From Thermohalobaculum sp039513195 (GTDB lineage Bacteria > Pseudomonadota > Alphaproteobacteria > Rhodobacterales > Rhodobacteraceae), in NCBI GenBank assembly GCA_039513195.1, contig JBCCRM010000008.1, positions 101,227 to 165,226 on the forward strand: DNA of 64,000 nucleotides, in the 5' to 3' direction. A program made the translations under genes and the position numbers. Shown here piece after piece: positions 16,418-25,653 of this stretch. The notes under the pieces are model-generated. The model was given only the letters and a program-made list of their open reading frames with translations. It was not told the DNA's origin and did no database searches. How positions within the stretch are numbered: position 1 is the stretch's first letter; every line of letters starts with the position of its first letter.

Positions 16418-18458
16418 GGTCGATCTCCATCAGCATGTTGAGCGCATCGTCCACGGTGATGATCGCGCCCGGCGGCACGACCGTGGTGGCATCGAGTTGG
16501 GTGATGATTGCCGGACCCGTCAACCGGGTGCCTATGGGCAAGCTGTGACGGTCATAGACCGGAGTTGGGTGGGATACGCCCTCGTCGAACCAGGCATCGT
16601 GATGGGAAGCCGGCGTCGGCGCGCCGGTCGGCGCAGTCGGCGGGCGCCTTGCGTGGCTGAGACGGGCCGAGGCACGGACACGCATGGCGATGATCTCGAC
16701 CGGTGCATCGCGGTCAACATGGCCGTAGGCGCGCAGATGCTCCGCGAAGAAATGTTCGCGCAGTGCGTCCTCCCCCGTCAGCTCGGTGCTTTTGCCGCGG
16801 GAAATCGGCACTGAAAGCTCGTAGTTCTGCCCGATATAGCGCATGTCGAGCATCGCGATCTTGGAGGCGTCGCCTGCGTCCCTGGCCTCTACCGCAATCC
16901 AAGCATCGGCCTGCGCATCGACCTCCGCAAGCGTGGCGAGAATGCCCGCCCTGCTGCCATCCAACGGCATGCGGCAGGTGGCAACGAAATTCTCCTGCAG
17001 GTCCGATTTGATCAGCCCCTCCGCGCAGAGAATGCCGGGCGCCTGCGGGATCAGGATCCGGGTCATGCCGAGCGCGGCCGCCACCTCGGCTGCGTGGAGC
17101 CCACCAGCGCCGCCAAAAGGCATCAGTGTGAATTGCCGCGGGTCGTGCCCCCGTTCGGTCGAGACCGCGCGGATCGCCCTGACCATGTTCGAGGTCACGA
17201 TCCCGGCGATGCCGAGCGCCGCCTTTCTGACCGGGATGCCGAGCTCGGTGGCAGTCTTGCCGACGGCCGCCTCGGCCTTTGCCGCGTGGAGCATCAGCCG
17301 GCCACCGGCGAGAGCTGTCGGCAGGCGGCCCAAGACGACATTGGCGTCAGAAACGGTGGGATCGATCCCGCCCTTGCCGTAACAGGCAGGACCTGGCACC
17401 GCACCGGCGCTTTGCGGGCCGACCTTCATCAGCCCGTCGGGGCCCAGATGCGCGATCGAGCCGCCGCCCGCGCCGACGGTGTGGATGTCGACCATGGGTA
17501 GGCGGATACGAAACCCGGCGATGTCGCGAGAGTTGGCGATCTGGATCTCGCCGTCCTGGATCAGGCAGACATCGGTGCTGGTCCCGCCCATATCGAGGGT
17601 GATTACGTCTCGCACCCCCGACATCGCGCCTGCCGCCGCGGCGCCGACCGCCCCCGCCGCAGGACCGGAGAGTGCGGTGCGCACCGGGAACTGCGATGCG
17701 CGATCGAGCGACATGAGCCCGCCGCTCGACTGGAAGATCCCGAGCTTTGCCCGCGGGGCGAGGCCGGTGATCGCCTTCGCCAGGCGCTGCATGTACCGGC
17801 TGACCTCCGGTTGAAGAAAGGCGTTGATCAGGGTCGTCGAGAAGCGCTCGTATTCGCGGAACTCCGGTTGCACCCGGCTGGAAGCGGAGAGGTAGAGCCT
17901 GGGGCAGGCCTGCGACAGCGCTTGGAGTAGCCGGGCCTCGTGGTCGGGGTTGAGGAAGGAGAAAAGGAGGCAGATCGCCACGCTCTCGACCCTGTCGAGC
18001 GCTTTGACGGCCTCGACCACCCGCAAAACCTCTGTCTCCGCGAGGGGGTGGACGATCTGACCAGCGGCGCCGATCCGCTCCGCGACCTCCAGCCGGTGCT
18101 GGCGCTGGACGAGCGGTGGCGGGGCGTCGGCCTGCAGATCATAGATCAGCGGGCGCACTTGGCGGCCGATCTCCACGAGATCGCGGAAACCCGCCGTTGT
18201 GACCATCGCGACCCGGGCACCGCGCCGCTGCAACAGAGCGTTGGTAGCGACGGTTGTGCCATGGGCAAAGCGGTCGATCTCGGCCCCCTCGATGCCTGCC
18301 TTGTCCTGCAGCTCGCGCAAGCCGGCGATAATGGCCCGCGACGGATCGTCGGGGGTGGAGGGGCGCTTATGCAGATACGCCCCACCAGTCCGCGCATTGC
18401 GCGCCGCAAAATCGGTGAAGGTGCCCCCCACATCGACTCCGATGATCCAGTCAGGCAT
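16410..18458 (-). CDS. hyuA: Hydantoinase A / oxoprolinase family protein
   Basis: Alpha subunit, 682 residues, with an actin-like ATPase fold. The N-terminal phosphate loop is IGVDVGGTFTDFAARN (about residues 5-20). HGTTVATNALLQRRGARVAMVTTAGFRD is the family hallmark near 65-92, the second phosphate loop is TLDMGGTSTDVCLI near 290, and PFGGAGGLHAAEVA is the adenosine motif near 460. Together with HyuB it would couple ATP hydrolysis to ring opening or ketone carboxylation. It is the first gene of the hyuA-hyuB-SDR operon. A decayed GntR-type regulator gene lies divergently upstream and may once have controlled it. Confidence 0.92.
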   Translation of the reverse strand: MPDWIIGVDVGGTFTDFAARNARTGGAYLHKRPSTPDDPSRAIIAGLRELQDKAGIEGAEIDRFAHGTTVATNALLQRRGARVAMVTTAGFRDLVEIGRQVRPLIYDLQADAPPPLVQRQHRLEVAERIGAAGQIVHPLAETEVLRVVEAVKALDRVESVAICLLFSFLNPDHEARLLQALSQACPRLYLSASSRVQPEFREYERFSTTLINAFLQPEVSRYMQRLAKAITGLAPRAKLGIFQSSGGLMSLDRASQFPVRTALSGPAAGAVGAAAAGAMSGVRDVITLDMGGTSTDVCLIQDGEIQIANSRDIAGFRIRLPMVDIHTVGAGGGSIAHLGPDGLMKVGPQSAGAVPGPACYGKGGIDPTVSDANVVLGRLPTALAGGRLMLHAAKAEAAVGKTATELGIPVRKAALGIAGIVTSNMVRAIRAVSTERGHDPRQFTLMPFGGAGGLHAAEVAAALGMTRILIPQAPGILCAEGLIKSDLQENFVATCRMPLDGSRAGILATLAEVDAQADAWIAVEARDAGDASKIAMLDMRYIGQNYELSVPISRGKSTELTGEDALREHFFAEHLRAYGHVDRDAPVEIIAMRVRASARLSHARRPPTAPTGAPTPASHHDAWFDEGVSHPTPVYDRHSLPIGTRLTGPAIITQLDATTVVPPGAIITVDDALNMLMEIDHA

Positions 18459-18603
18459 GCAGTGCCCCCAAATGGCGCGAGAGATTGGTCAGCGGTGCGC
18501 GCTAGGGCGGGTCAGTTTCCACAACCGGTATTGAACGACCAAGCAACGCACGACCCGATACCATGACCGAAAAAGACCCCCAAGCTTTGCGAACGGACAC
18601 AGA

Positions 18604-19089
18604 GTGGATGAGTGCAGCAGCAATCGCATCCATCGCGTGTTGCGAGATCAGGAGGCCCGGCTCGACCTGCGGCCTGGCGGAGTGCTCGATGAGGCCGCGT
18701 TGGCGGAACGGCTCGACGTCTCCCGAACCCTGGTGCGTGAGGCCACTATTCAACTTTTCGCCGAGGGGCGCGTCCTATGCGACAGTCGAAGGGCGAAGGT
18801 CGCATCGGTCGACTTTGATGGCATTCTATAGCTGTTCAACGCTTTGTCGATCTCCCGCCGCCTGATCCAACGCCTGGCGGCGCAGCAGCGCACAGACTAG
18901 GACCTAGGGGCCATCCGGTTGAGTACAATCGCGATCGAGGAGATCACGGCGAGCGGCGACGGAGTTAATCTGTCCAAGTGTCGCTCAGCGACCTCAGATG
19001 CCGATATCGGCGTTCGGATCCGTAGCCCTAGGAAGCGGGTCCGCGGACCCGAGTTCCGCCGCCGACCCTTCACATGCGGTAGTCAGTAG
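18604..19089 (+). pseudogene. GntR/FadR-family regulator remnant
   Basis: The first 75 codons read as a GntR winged helix: LRPGGVLDEAALAERLDVSR TLVREATIQLFAEGRV is close to the family pattern LPPGxxLxExxLAxxLGVSRTPVREAL. The frame then hits TAG at 18829-18831. It continues as LFNALSISRRLIQRLAAQQR, which looks like the start of the effector domain, before a second TAG at 18895-18897 and further decay. It is divergent from hyuA, the usual place for a catabolic GntR regulator. I infer a recently inactivated local regulator. Sequencing error is an alternative for one stop but not for both. Confidence 0.7.
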
Positions 19090-19217
19090 GGCGATGGCGA
19101 GCATTGATGGGGAACCATTGACATCTCCGTTGGTTGGGCGCGGCTGGCCAGACATCGCTGCTTTGGCCATGAACCGCCACCCAAGTGTCAACACCTCAGC
19201 GTGCGCCGCGACGTTGG

Positions 19218-20207
19218 CTAAAACGGATAGGCTATCTGCAAACGCCCGCCAAACTCCGTGAAGTCTCGGCCGCCGATGCCGGCGACCCCGCCGGACAGCG
19301 AGATCGCCCAGTCAGAGATCTTGAAGTCCATGCCGCCGCCGAACCGGCCGCTAAACGTGTCGCCCAACAAGGCAGCGTCTCCGACGTCGTCGAGCGTACC
19401 CTCAATCGCGGCTTCGGCCCAAGGGCGCAGTCGCATGTCGCCGAAAGACAGGGGATAGGTGATGCGCGCCCCGCCGGTTCCGCGGAACAAGGCGCTGCGC
19501 TCGTTCTCGATGTCGTTGCCGTTCGAGTCGAAATAAGTGATCTGGCTGTCGAACGCGATTGCAGCGCTGATCCGCGGCTGCACCACCAATGGGCCAACTG
19601 CGTGGGACAGGGTGACGCCGACGCCACCGCTCGCTCGGTCCGAGGTCGTGTCACCGGCTGCCGTGCCTTGGTCTATGTCGAGATTGGTTCGCGTGTAAGA
19701 GAGGAAGCCGTCGACCAAAACCGCCTCTGATGCAAGCCAACCGCCATAGAAGTTAAAGGTGTAGGACTGGCCATCGAAATCGCCGGGGGTATCCAGGAGG
19801 CGGGTCTCAAAGGCGGTGCGGTCGTAGCCAATCGCGAACCCGAGCACGAAGTCATCCGATAGGAGATGGTCTATGCCAGCCAGGGCGCTAAAGCCACGGC
19901 CGTCGAAATCCTCGTCGTCGAAGTCATAGAGTGCGCCGCTGGCACCGCCCCAGGCGCTCCAACGCGGAGCAGCCTCCACCTCTGCAGCATCGTCGCCCCA
20001 GACCGCGAGCCCATCGGTCAGACGCTGCCGTGTTTGGCCTGTCGTCAAGGTTTGAACCGCAACGACCTGATGAAACACTGCCAAGGTGTCGGTCGCTTCC
20101 TGAACCGTAAATGCGCTGTCGAGGACCTGTGCCGATGCGGACGTTGCTGCCAGAGCCAGACACACCGATCCGATGCCGATTAGAACGGCTTGCGCCAGTG
20201 TCTTCAT
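19218..20207 (-). CDS. Outer-membrane beta-barrel (autotransporter-domain-like) protein
   Basis: 329 residues from the ATG before MKTLAQAVLIGIGSVCLALA; the open frame extends 27 codons upstream without family support. A signal peptide ends at ASASA/QVLDS. After about 70 residues the sequence becomes alternating polar/aromatic strands (WSAWGGASGALYDFDDEDFD, GFAIGYDRTAFETRLLDTPG, YTFNFYGGWLASEAVLVDGF) and ends in RLQIAYPF with a terminal Phe, the BAM recognition signature. This matches the autotransporter beta-domain family, but there is essentially no passenger domain. It is therefore more likely a free-standing barrel than a secreted adhesin. Confidence 0.75.
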   Translation of the reverse strand: MKTLAQAVLIGIGSVCLALAATSASAQVLDSAFTVQEATDTLAVFHQVVAVQTLTTGQTRQRLTDGLAVWGDDAAEVEAAPRWSAWGGASGALYDFDDEDFDGRGFSALAGIDHLLSDDFVLGFAIGYDRTAFETRLLDTPGDFDGQSYTFNFYGGWLASEAVLVDGFLSYTRTNLDIDQGTAAGDTTSDRASGGVGVTLSHAVGPLVVQPRISAAIAFDSQITYFDSNGNDIENERSALFRGTGGARITYPLSFGDMRLRPWAEAAIEGTLDDVGDAALLGDTFSGRFGGGMDFKISDWAISLSGGVAGIGGRDFTEFGGRLQIAYPF

Positions 20208-20315
20208 ATTTTCACCAAGTCTTTTTCTGCCCCTCGTTCCCCTAGCGTTAGCGTCAAAAACTAGGACGTGCCAGACGCATGTGTTCACAATTTAGCGGCA
20301 GGTGTTTGCGGATGT

Positions 20316-21413
20316 TCAGCCGCTATGGAGAATGTGAAGCACGTCGCCGTCCGCAACAGTGTAGCCCCGGCCTTCGGCCCGCATGCGGCCAGCCTCCTTG
20401 GCACCGGCTTCGCCGCCATGAGTTATAAAATCATCGTAGGCGATTGTTTCCGCACGGATAAAGCCGCGCTCAAAGTCTGTGTGGATCACCCCGGCCGCTT
20501 GGGCCGCGCCGGTGCCTTGCGCGATGGTCCAGGCCCGCGCCTCCTTCGGTCCGACGGTGAAATAGGTGATCAAGCCCAGCAGGTCGTACCCGGCCCGGAT
20601 CAGGCGGTCGAGGCCCGGTTCGGCCAGGCCCATATCGGCAAGAAACTCGTCGCGCTCTGCATCTTCGAGCTGGGCGACCTCCTCCTCGATCGCGGCGGCG
20701 ATCACAACCGTCCCGGCTCCTTCGGTAGCGGCCATATCCGCGACGCAGGTTGAAAGCGCGTTGCCAGCCCCGGCCGCGCTCTCCTCGACATTGCAGACAT
20801 AGAGGACCGGTTTCGCCGTCAAAAGTTGTAGGCTCTGCCAAGCGCGGGTTTGATCCTTAGCGACTTCGACAGTGCGCGCCGGATGCCCGTCGTCCAGCGC
20901 CGCCTTCGCCAAGCGCAAGAGCTGATCCTGTAACACGGCATCCTTGTCGCCGCCGCGGATCTTGCGGGCAAGATTGGTCAATCGCCTGTCGATGGACTCG
21001 AGGTCAGCCAGCATCAGTTCCGTTTCGATCGTCTGGGCATCGGCAATTGGATCGACACGCCCCTCGACATGGGTGATGTCGTCATCCTCGAAACAGCGGA
21101 GGACATGGGCGATGGCGTCCACCTCGCGGATGTTTGCCAGGAACTGATTGCCGAGTCCGTCGCCCTTGGACGCGCCCCTTACCAGCCCGGCAATGTCCAC
21201 GAAGCCCAGCCGGGCGGGTATCACGTTTTTGGACTGCGCAATATCTGCCAGTTTTGCCAGGCGCGGGTCCGGCACCGATACCTCGCCGACATTCGGCTCG
21301 ATGGTGCAAAATGGAAAGTTCGCGGCCTGTGCCGCTGCGGTTCGCGTCAACGCGTTAAAGAGAGTGGATTTGCCAACGTTCGGCAGCCCAACGATCCCAC
21401 ATCTGAAACCCAT
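20316..21413 (-). CDS. ychF: Redox-regulated ATPase YchF
   Basis: Ribosome-associated Obg-family P-loop protein, 365 residues, normal for the family. The P-loop is GLPNVGKSTLFNAL (residues 8-21). G3 is the DIAGLVRGASKGDGLGNQFL region. The nucleotide-specificity motif reads VCNVEE rather than NKxD, which explains ATP preference in this family. The C-terminal TGS domain includes LITYFTVGPKEARAWTI and FIRAETIAYDDFITHGGEAG. In many Alphaproteobacteria ychF sits near pth, and here pth lies about 3 kb away. Confidence 0.96.
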   Translation of the reverse strand: MGFRCGIVGLPNVGKSTLFNALTRTAAAQAANFPFCTIEPNVGEVSVPDPRLAKLADIAQSKNVIPARLGFVDIAGLVRGASKGDGLGNQFLANIREVDAIAHVLRCFEDDDITHVEGRVDPIADAQTIETELMLADLESIDRRLTNLARKIRGGDKDAVLQDQLLRLAKAALDDGHPARTVEVAKDQTRAWQSLQLLTAKPVLYVCNVEESAAGAGNALSTCVADMAATEGAGTVVIAAAIEEEVAQLEDAERDEFLADMGLAEPGLDRLIRAGYDLLGLITYFTVGPKEARAWTIAQGTGAAQAAGVIHTDFERGFIRAETIAYDDFITHGGEAGAKEAGRMRAEGRGYTVADGDVLHILHSG

Positions 21414-21474
21414 GTTGCCGCCGCTGCTCCGCCCGAGAAAACCGCGGGCGGCGTCGCATTTGGCCGCCGATCCG

Positions 21475-23430
21475 TCAAGGGGCAGCCGCGTTGCCAGATG
21501 CGGCGGGCTCCTCGCTGTCCTGGCCGAAGGCTGTGTCAGCTAGCGCCTCGCCGATAGCGACATGCAGGCTGCGTGGATCGATTGGTTTTTGCACAATGCC
21601 GTCGAAGCCCGCCTGGCGGAGCGCTGAGATGTCGGCTGCCAGATCCGCCGTCGCCGCGATCACGGGAAGGTCCGCGGTTCCCGTCTCTCCGGCGCGGATG
21701 CCGCGGATCACCGACCAACCATCGCGCCCCGGCATGTGGAGGTCGATAAGCGCCAGATCGAATTGGCCCGCCCTGAGGTTGTCGATGGCTACGAAGCCGT
21801 CCTCCGCCTCGACCACCGTCACTCCCAAGGGCTGTAGAAACAACCGCATCACCGCGCGGTTGGTGCCGACATCGTCGGCGATCAAGATCTTTCTGCCAGT
21901 GAGGTTAGGCATTGGCCTGCTTGCCGGCGCCGAGACCTCTGCCGAGGGGGATGGCGCGGTGCAGCAGTGGGCCTGGAAGGTAAAGGTAAAGCGCGACCCG
22001 GCGCCCGGGATGCTGTCGAGCGAGATGTCGCCGCCCATGCGGCGTGCCAAGCGACGCGCGATGTGAAGGCCGAGCCCGGTGCCGCCGAAACGCTGCGAAA
22101 TGCTCTGATCGGCTTGGGCAAAGGGTTTGAACAGTCGCTCTTGCGCTACTGCATCGATGCCGATGCCTGTGTCCTCGACCGTCACCACAATTCGGCTCGA
22201 CGACGCTGTGCCGCGGGTGGTGGCGACCGATTGGTCATCCTCCGCGATCGGCTGCAGCGCCGCGCGTACCCGCACCTCGCCCTTCTCGGTGAATTTGACG
22301 GCGTTAGAGACCAGGTTCGACATGCATTGCCGCACGCGCACGGGATCGAAGACCATACGGTCCGGAATGCCCGGGTCGATCCGGGAGTGGAAGCCCAACC
22401 CTTTGTCCCTCGCCAACGGGCCGTACAGGCTGGCCACATAGCGCATCGCATCGCCCAAGCTTTCGGGGGACGGGGCGATGCTGAGATCGCCTGCGTCGAG
22501 CTTCGAGCGGTCGAGGATATCCGTCAGAAGCGCGTTCAGCGTCTGCCCGGAGTCGACGATGACGTCGGCCTGCTGGCGCTGCCGGTCCTCAAGCTGCGTT
22601 GAGCGCAGGTTCTGCGCCATGCCGAGAATGCCGTTGAGCGGCGTTCGCAACTCGTGGCTCATCGTCGCGATGAAGGCGGTCTTGGCTTTCAAGGCGCTCT
22701 CGGCCCGGCTGCGCGCAGCGGTCAGGAACCGCTCCCGCGCCCGTTGCTTCATGCGACCCTTGTTCAGGATCGCGCACCATTGGCCGAGCCGCAGTACGGC
22801 GATAACAACGACCAGTGTTTGCAGGCCAGCCTGTGCAGTCCAGGCGCGGTCGGAGATGGCGAGTTCATAGGCGCAGGCGCCAATCGCCGTTGTCGCCAAA
22901 ACAACAAACCATGTTCGCGCTGCGGTCCTGCTATGGTAGAACGTCAGGGCTAGATAGAGTGCCGTGCCGGTTAGGTATGCCCAGCCAAAGAGCCTTGCGA
23001 GTGGCGCTGGATCGACCAGGAAGATCAAGGCAATAGCGGCGTGCGCGAGCGTAACCGGCAGCGTCAGCCCGATCGGCCATTCTCCCCACCTCGCTGCGGC
23101 CCCGCGGTCTTTCGGGCTTGGATCGGCCGGCCTTCGGTTGCTCGTCACGGCCTCTGCCATCTCGCATGCGACTGCCAGGATGACAATTGTGGCAGCCGCT
23201 GCGGGGCCGAGCAGATACCAACCCGTCGCGATCGCTGCCATAGCCAGTACCGCCCGCTCTGGCAGTGACTTGAAACGGGCCTCAGCTATCTCCGCCAATC
23301 CGATCGCCAGGCTGCCGCCCGCCGGTTTTTGCGATTGCGCATCGCGCTGCGCGGTGCCCCCGTGCCATCGGATACCGAGCGCGTTTGCAAATCGAAACAG
23401 GGCTTGCATCTGTCGGTTCCAGATCTCCAT
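21475..23430 (-). CDS. Hybrid sensor histidine kinase with C-terminal receiver domain
   Basis: 651 residues from the ATG at 23430; the 91-codon upstream extension lacks family features. About six membrane helices fill residues 50-220. A coiled linker then leads to the HisKA motif FIATMSHELRTPLNGILGMA (phosphorylatable His), and the HATPase boxes NLVSNAVKFTEKGEV, VEDTGIGIDAVAQERLF and QRFGGTGLGLHI. The C-terminal receiver has ILIADDVGTNRAVM, the phospho-Asp in ALIDLHMPGRDGW and the conserved Lys in QKPID. No signal-binding PAS or periplasmic domain is apparent, so sensing probably occurs in the membrane region. No cognate output regulator is adjacent. It is divergent from a sulfotransferase-like gene. 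Confidence 0.9.
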   Translation of the reverse strand: MEIWNRQMQALFRFANALGIRWHGGTAQRDAQSQKPAGGSLAIGLAEIAEARFKSLPERAVLAMAAIATGWYLLGPAAAATIVILAVACEMAEAVTSNRRPADPSPKDRGAAARWGEWPIGLTLPVTLAHAAIALIFLVDPAPLARLFGWAYLTGTALYLALTFYHSRTAARTWFVVLATTAIGACAYELAISDRAWTAQAGLQTLVVVIAVLRLGQWCAILNKGRMKQRARERFLTAARSRAESALKAKTAFIATMSHELRTPLNGILGMAQNLRSTQLEDRQRQQADVIVDSGQTLNALLTDILDRSKLDAGDLSIAPSPESLGDAMRYVASLYGPLARDKGLGFHSRIDPGIPDRMVFDPVRVRQCMSNLVSNAVKFTEKGEVRVRAALQPIAEDDQSVATTRGTASSSRIVVTVEDTGIGIDAVAQERLFKPFAQADQSISQRFGGTGLGLHIARRLARRMGGDISLDSIPGAGSRFTFTFQAHCCTAPSPSAEVSAPASRPMPNLTGRKILIADDVGTNRAVMRLFLQPLGVTVVEAEDGFVAIDNLRAGQFDLALIDLHMPGRDGWSVIRGIRAGETGTADLPVIAATADLAADISALRQAGFDGIVQKPIDPRSLHVAIGEALADTAFGQDSEEPAASGNAAAP

Positions 23431-23587
23431 GGGCCGTGATTTGCCCGCGCCGTTCGGCAGCTTTTCGCGCAGGCAGCTTAAGAATGCGGTAAGGACCGTG
23501 GTAAACCGCCGATGCTCGGTTTGTTGCTTTCGGCTTAGGCCGGATGTACCGGGCGACCGGGCGGAAAGAGGGACGGGGCAAGGCGAC

Positions 23588-24421
23588 GTGATTGACAAGA
23601 GGCTGATCTTCTGCGCGACGCCAGGGCGAAGCGGAACCGCCTTTCTGACACGGCTGCTGGGCCGGGTCCCCGGTATCGCCGCGGCCCATGAGCCAAAGCC
23701 CAACTTCGTCGCCGTCGCCCAGGCGGTTCAACAAGACCCGGCACTGGCCGAACGGTTTTGGCGAGAGGAAAAGCTGCCCGCCATCGCCGGCGGGGATGCT
23801 TCGGTCTATGCGGAGACGTCGCATCTCGCCTGCAAGGGGTTCCTTGAACCGCTGATGCGTCTCGGCATTCCGTTCGACTTGATCGTACTGCGGCGCCAGC
23901 CTCGCGCAGTGGCATGGAGCCTGGTGGAACGCAACTGCGTTCCGGCACGAACCGGACCGGGAATACGCTATCTCCTCGATCCGCGGGACCGGACGGTGAT
24001 GCCCCTGCCGGGCTGGGAGGGGCTGACGGATTATCAGCTCGCCTTTTGGTACGCGCTGGAGATCGAACGTCGCCAAAGGCGCTATGCGGCTATGGTCGCC
24101 CAGTCCGGAGGCGCTGTGGCCACGATCACGAACCGCCAACTCGGTGCATGGTCGCATTTCGTCGCGATGCTGCAGGTTCTGCGGCTGATGCCGGCAGAGC
24201 CGCGGGTCTTGCGCAGGTCCCACGGGACACTGAGCGCCACGCATCATAACGCGAACCGTAGGGTCGAGGCGCAACCAGCCGACCTCGGGGTGCAAGAAGC
24301 AGAGATTTGGCGGCGTGTCGGGCTCTACGAGCCGCTGCTTCAGGCGGATGTCGAGGCGTTCTACCGGGCGGCCGAGGCGTCTCTATGCGCCGAGAACGAC
24401 GATCAGCAAGCTCAGGCGTAA
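23588..24421 (+). CDS. Sulfotransferase-like P-loop protein
   Basis: 277 residues from a GTG start; the open frame runs further upstream only as antisense to the kinase. RLIFCATPGRSGTAFLTRLL near residues 4-23 is the 5'-phosphosulfate-binding loop of the PAPS sulfotransferase fold. FDLIVLRRQPRAVAWSLVER (about 97-116) matches the 3'-phosphate-binding RxPRxxxxS region. EPKPNF and LTDYQLAFWYALEIERRQRR fit the substrate-side helices. It may sulfate a small molecule or surface glycan, but the acceptor is unknown. It is monocistronic and divergent from the hybrid kinase. Confidence 0.7.
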   Translation: MIDKRLIFCATPGRSGTAFLTRLLGRVPGIAAAHEPKPNFVAVAQAVQQDPALAERFWREEKLPAIAGGDASVYAETSHLACKGFLEPLMRLGIPFDLIVLRRQPRAVAWSLVERNCVPARTGPGIRYLLDPRDRTVMPLPGWEGLTDYQLAFWYALEIERRQRRYAAMVAQSGGAVATITNRQLGAWSHFVAMLQVLRLMPAEPRVLRRSHGTLSATHHNANRRVEAQPADLGVQEAEIWRRVGLYEPLLQADVEAFYRAAEASLCAENDDQQAQA

Positions 24422-24430
24422 TCCAGCGGA

Positions 24431-24468
24431 TTCCCTCCCCCCTCGTGGGGGAGGGTTAGGGAAGGGAG
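24431..24468. repeat. Short GC-rich palindromic repeat, intergenic copy
   Basis: The sequence after the sulfotransferase stop contains CCCTCCCCCCTCGTGGGGGA followed by GGGTTAGGGAAGGG. The arms CCCTCCCCC and GGGGGAGGG pair around a CTCGT loop. A copy about 85 percent identical by eye, in inverted orientation, is embedded in the pepN coding sequence at 29054-29090. It may also act as a transcription barrier between the convergent genes. Confidence 0.65.
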
Positions 24469-24501
24469 GCTAGCTTCAACGATCGTCGTTGGCCCGAGCA
24501 C

Positions 24502-25200
24502 TCACCCTTTGCCGAAATGGCGGGCCAAGCGCTGCATCAGGCTCGGCGGGTCGTCCTCCACTTCAGTCTCAGGCGACCGCGGACCGTCCGATCCTGCTGC
24601 TTCGCGTTTCTGCCTTTTAGGCTTCGGATTGGCCGCCTGCATCCGCAAGGCTACGGCGTTCAGAAAGCTCGGTCCGTCACCAGCCGCCAGTTTCGGCGCC
24701 GCCTCCGCCAGGCCCTCGATCAGCGGCGACAGCCAAGCGTCATCCGCCTTCGCAAAGTCATGCAGCACATAGCCCGACACCAAGTCTTTGCGGCCGGGAT
24801 GGCCAATGCCGAGCCGGACGCGCCGATGCTCCGACCCCAAATGACTCTCGATCGAACGCAACCCGTTGTGGCCGGCATGGCCACCCCCGTCTTTCACCCG
24901 GATCTTGCCGGGTGCCAAGTCCAACTCGTCATGGAAGACCGTTATCTCGGCGAGCGGAACCTTCAGATAACGCGCGGCCTCACCCACGGATTGGCCGGAT
25001 AGGTTCATGAAGGTCGCCGGCTTCAGCAGCAGGATCTTCTCGCCGGCGATCCGCCCCTCGCTCACCTCACCCTGATACTTCCGCCTCCAAGGCCCGAAGC
25101 CGTGGCGCTCGGCGATCGCATCGACCGCCATAAAGCCGATATTGTGCCTTTGCCGTTGATGGCGCGGGCCGGGATTGCCGAGACCAACGAAAAGCTGCAT
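24502..25200 (-). CDS. pth: Peptidyl-tRNA hydrolase
   Basis: Cleaves peptidyl-tRNA released from stalled ribosomes. The N-terminus MQLFVGLGNPGPRHQRQRHNIGFM carries the conserved GNPG loop and the catalytic His (RHNIGF). KPATFMNLSGQSVGEAARYL, HDELDLAPGKIRVKDGGGHAGHNGLRS and LGIGHPG are the other signatures. At 232 residues it is about 35 longer than E. coli Pth because of a charged, Pro-rich C-terminal tail (NPKPKRQKREAAGSDGPRSP). Such tails are common in Alphaproteobacteria. Confidence 0.96.
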   Translation of the reverse strand: MQLFVGLGNPGPRHQRQRHNIGFMAVDAIAERHGFGPWRRKYQGEVSEGRIAGEKILLLKPATFMNLSGQSVGEAARYLKVPLAEITVFHDELDLAPGKIRVKDGGGHAGHNGLRSIESHLGSEHRRVRLGIGHPGRKDLVSGYVLHDFAKADDAWLSPLIEGLAEAAPKLAAGDGPSFLNAVALRMQAANPKPKRQKREAAGSDGPRSPETEVEDDPPSLMQRLARHFGKG

Positions 25201-25239
25201 CGCGCCCGCATCCTTTTTGCCGACGCCTAGCGGTCATCC

Positions 25240-25608
25240 TCAGCCGTTGTGGCTGCGGATCGCGTCAGCCGCATCCTTTGAATAAGCGACGCCAGCTTTG
25301 TCGAGCACGCCGTCCAATTCGCCCGACAGGGTCATCTCGGTCACGATATCGCAGCCGCCGATAAACTCGCCTTTGACGTAAAGCTGCGGCGTCGTCGGCC
25401 AGTCCGAGAAATCCTTGATCCCCTGGCGCATATCTGGGTTGCCGGGGTCCAGGACATCGACATCCTTGAAGTCGATCTGCATGAAATTCAAAATCTGCGC
25501 CACTCGGCTCGAAAACCCGCATTGCGGCATCGACTTGGTGCCTTTCATGAATAGCACCACGTCATTGCCGTCGATGGTCGTCTTGATCTCGGACTGAATG
25601 TTGCTCAC
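25240..25608 (-). CDS. grxD: Monothiol glutaredoxin, Grx4-type
   Basis: Iron-sulfur cluster carrier of 122 residues. The CGFS active site is in KGTKSMPQCGFSSRVAQIL (about residues 22-40). WPTTPQLYVKGEFIGGCDIV contains the cis-Pro and the GG glutathione-binding loop. It lies 45 bp downstream of bolA on the same strand. BolA and CGFS glutaredoxins form [2Fe-2S]-bridged heterodimers, so the arrangement fits a shared role in cluster trafficking and iron sensing. Confidence 0.95.
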   Translation of the reverse strand: MSNIQSEIKTTIDGNDVVLFMKGTKSMPQCGFSSRVAQILNFMQIDFKDVDVLDPGNPDMRQGIKDFSDWPTTPQLYVKGEFIGGCDIVTEMTLSGELDGVLDKAGVAYSKDAADAIRSHNG

Positions 25609-25653
25609 CGGAACTCTCCGTCTTTCGGTTCGGCGCGGGCTGCTGCCCGGCGC

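Noticed and set aside
22964..23587. N-terminal 208-codon extension of the sulfotransferase-like frame
   Set aside because: It runs antisense through the hybrid kinase gene, while sulfotransferase homology begins immediately after the GTG at 23588.
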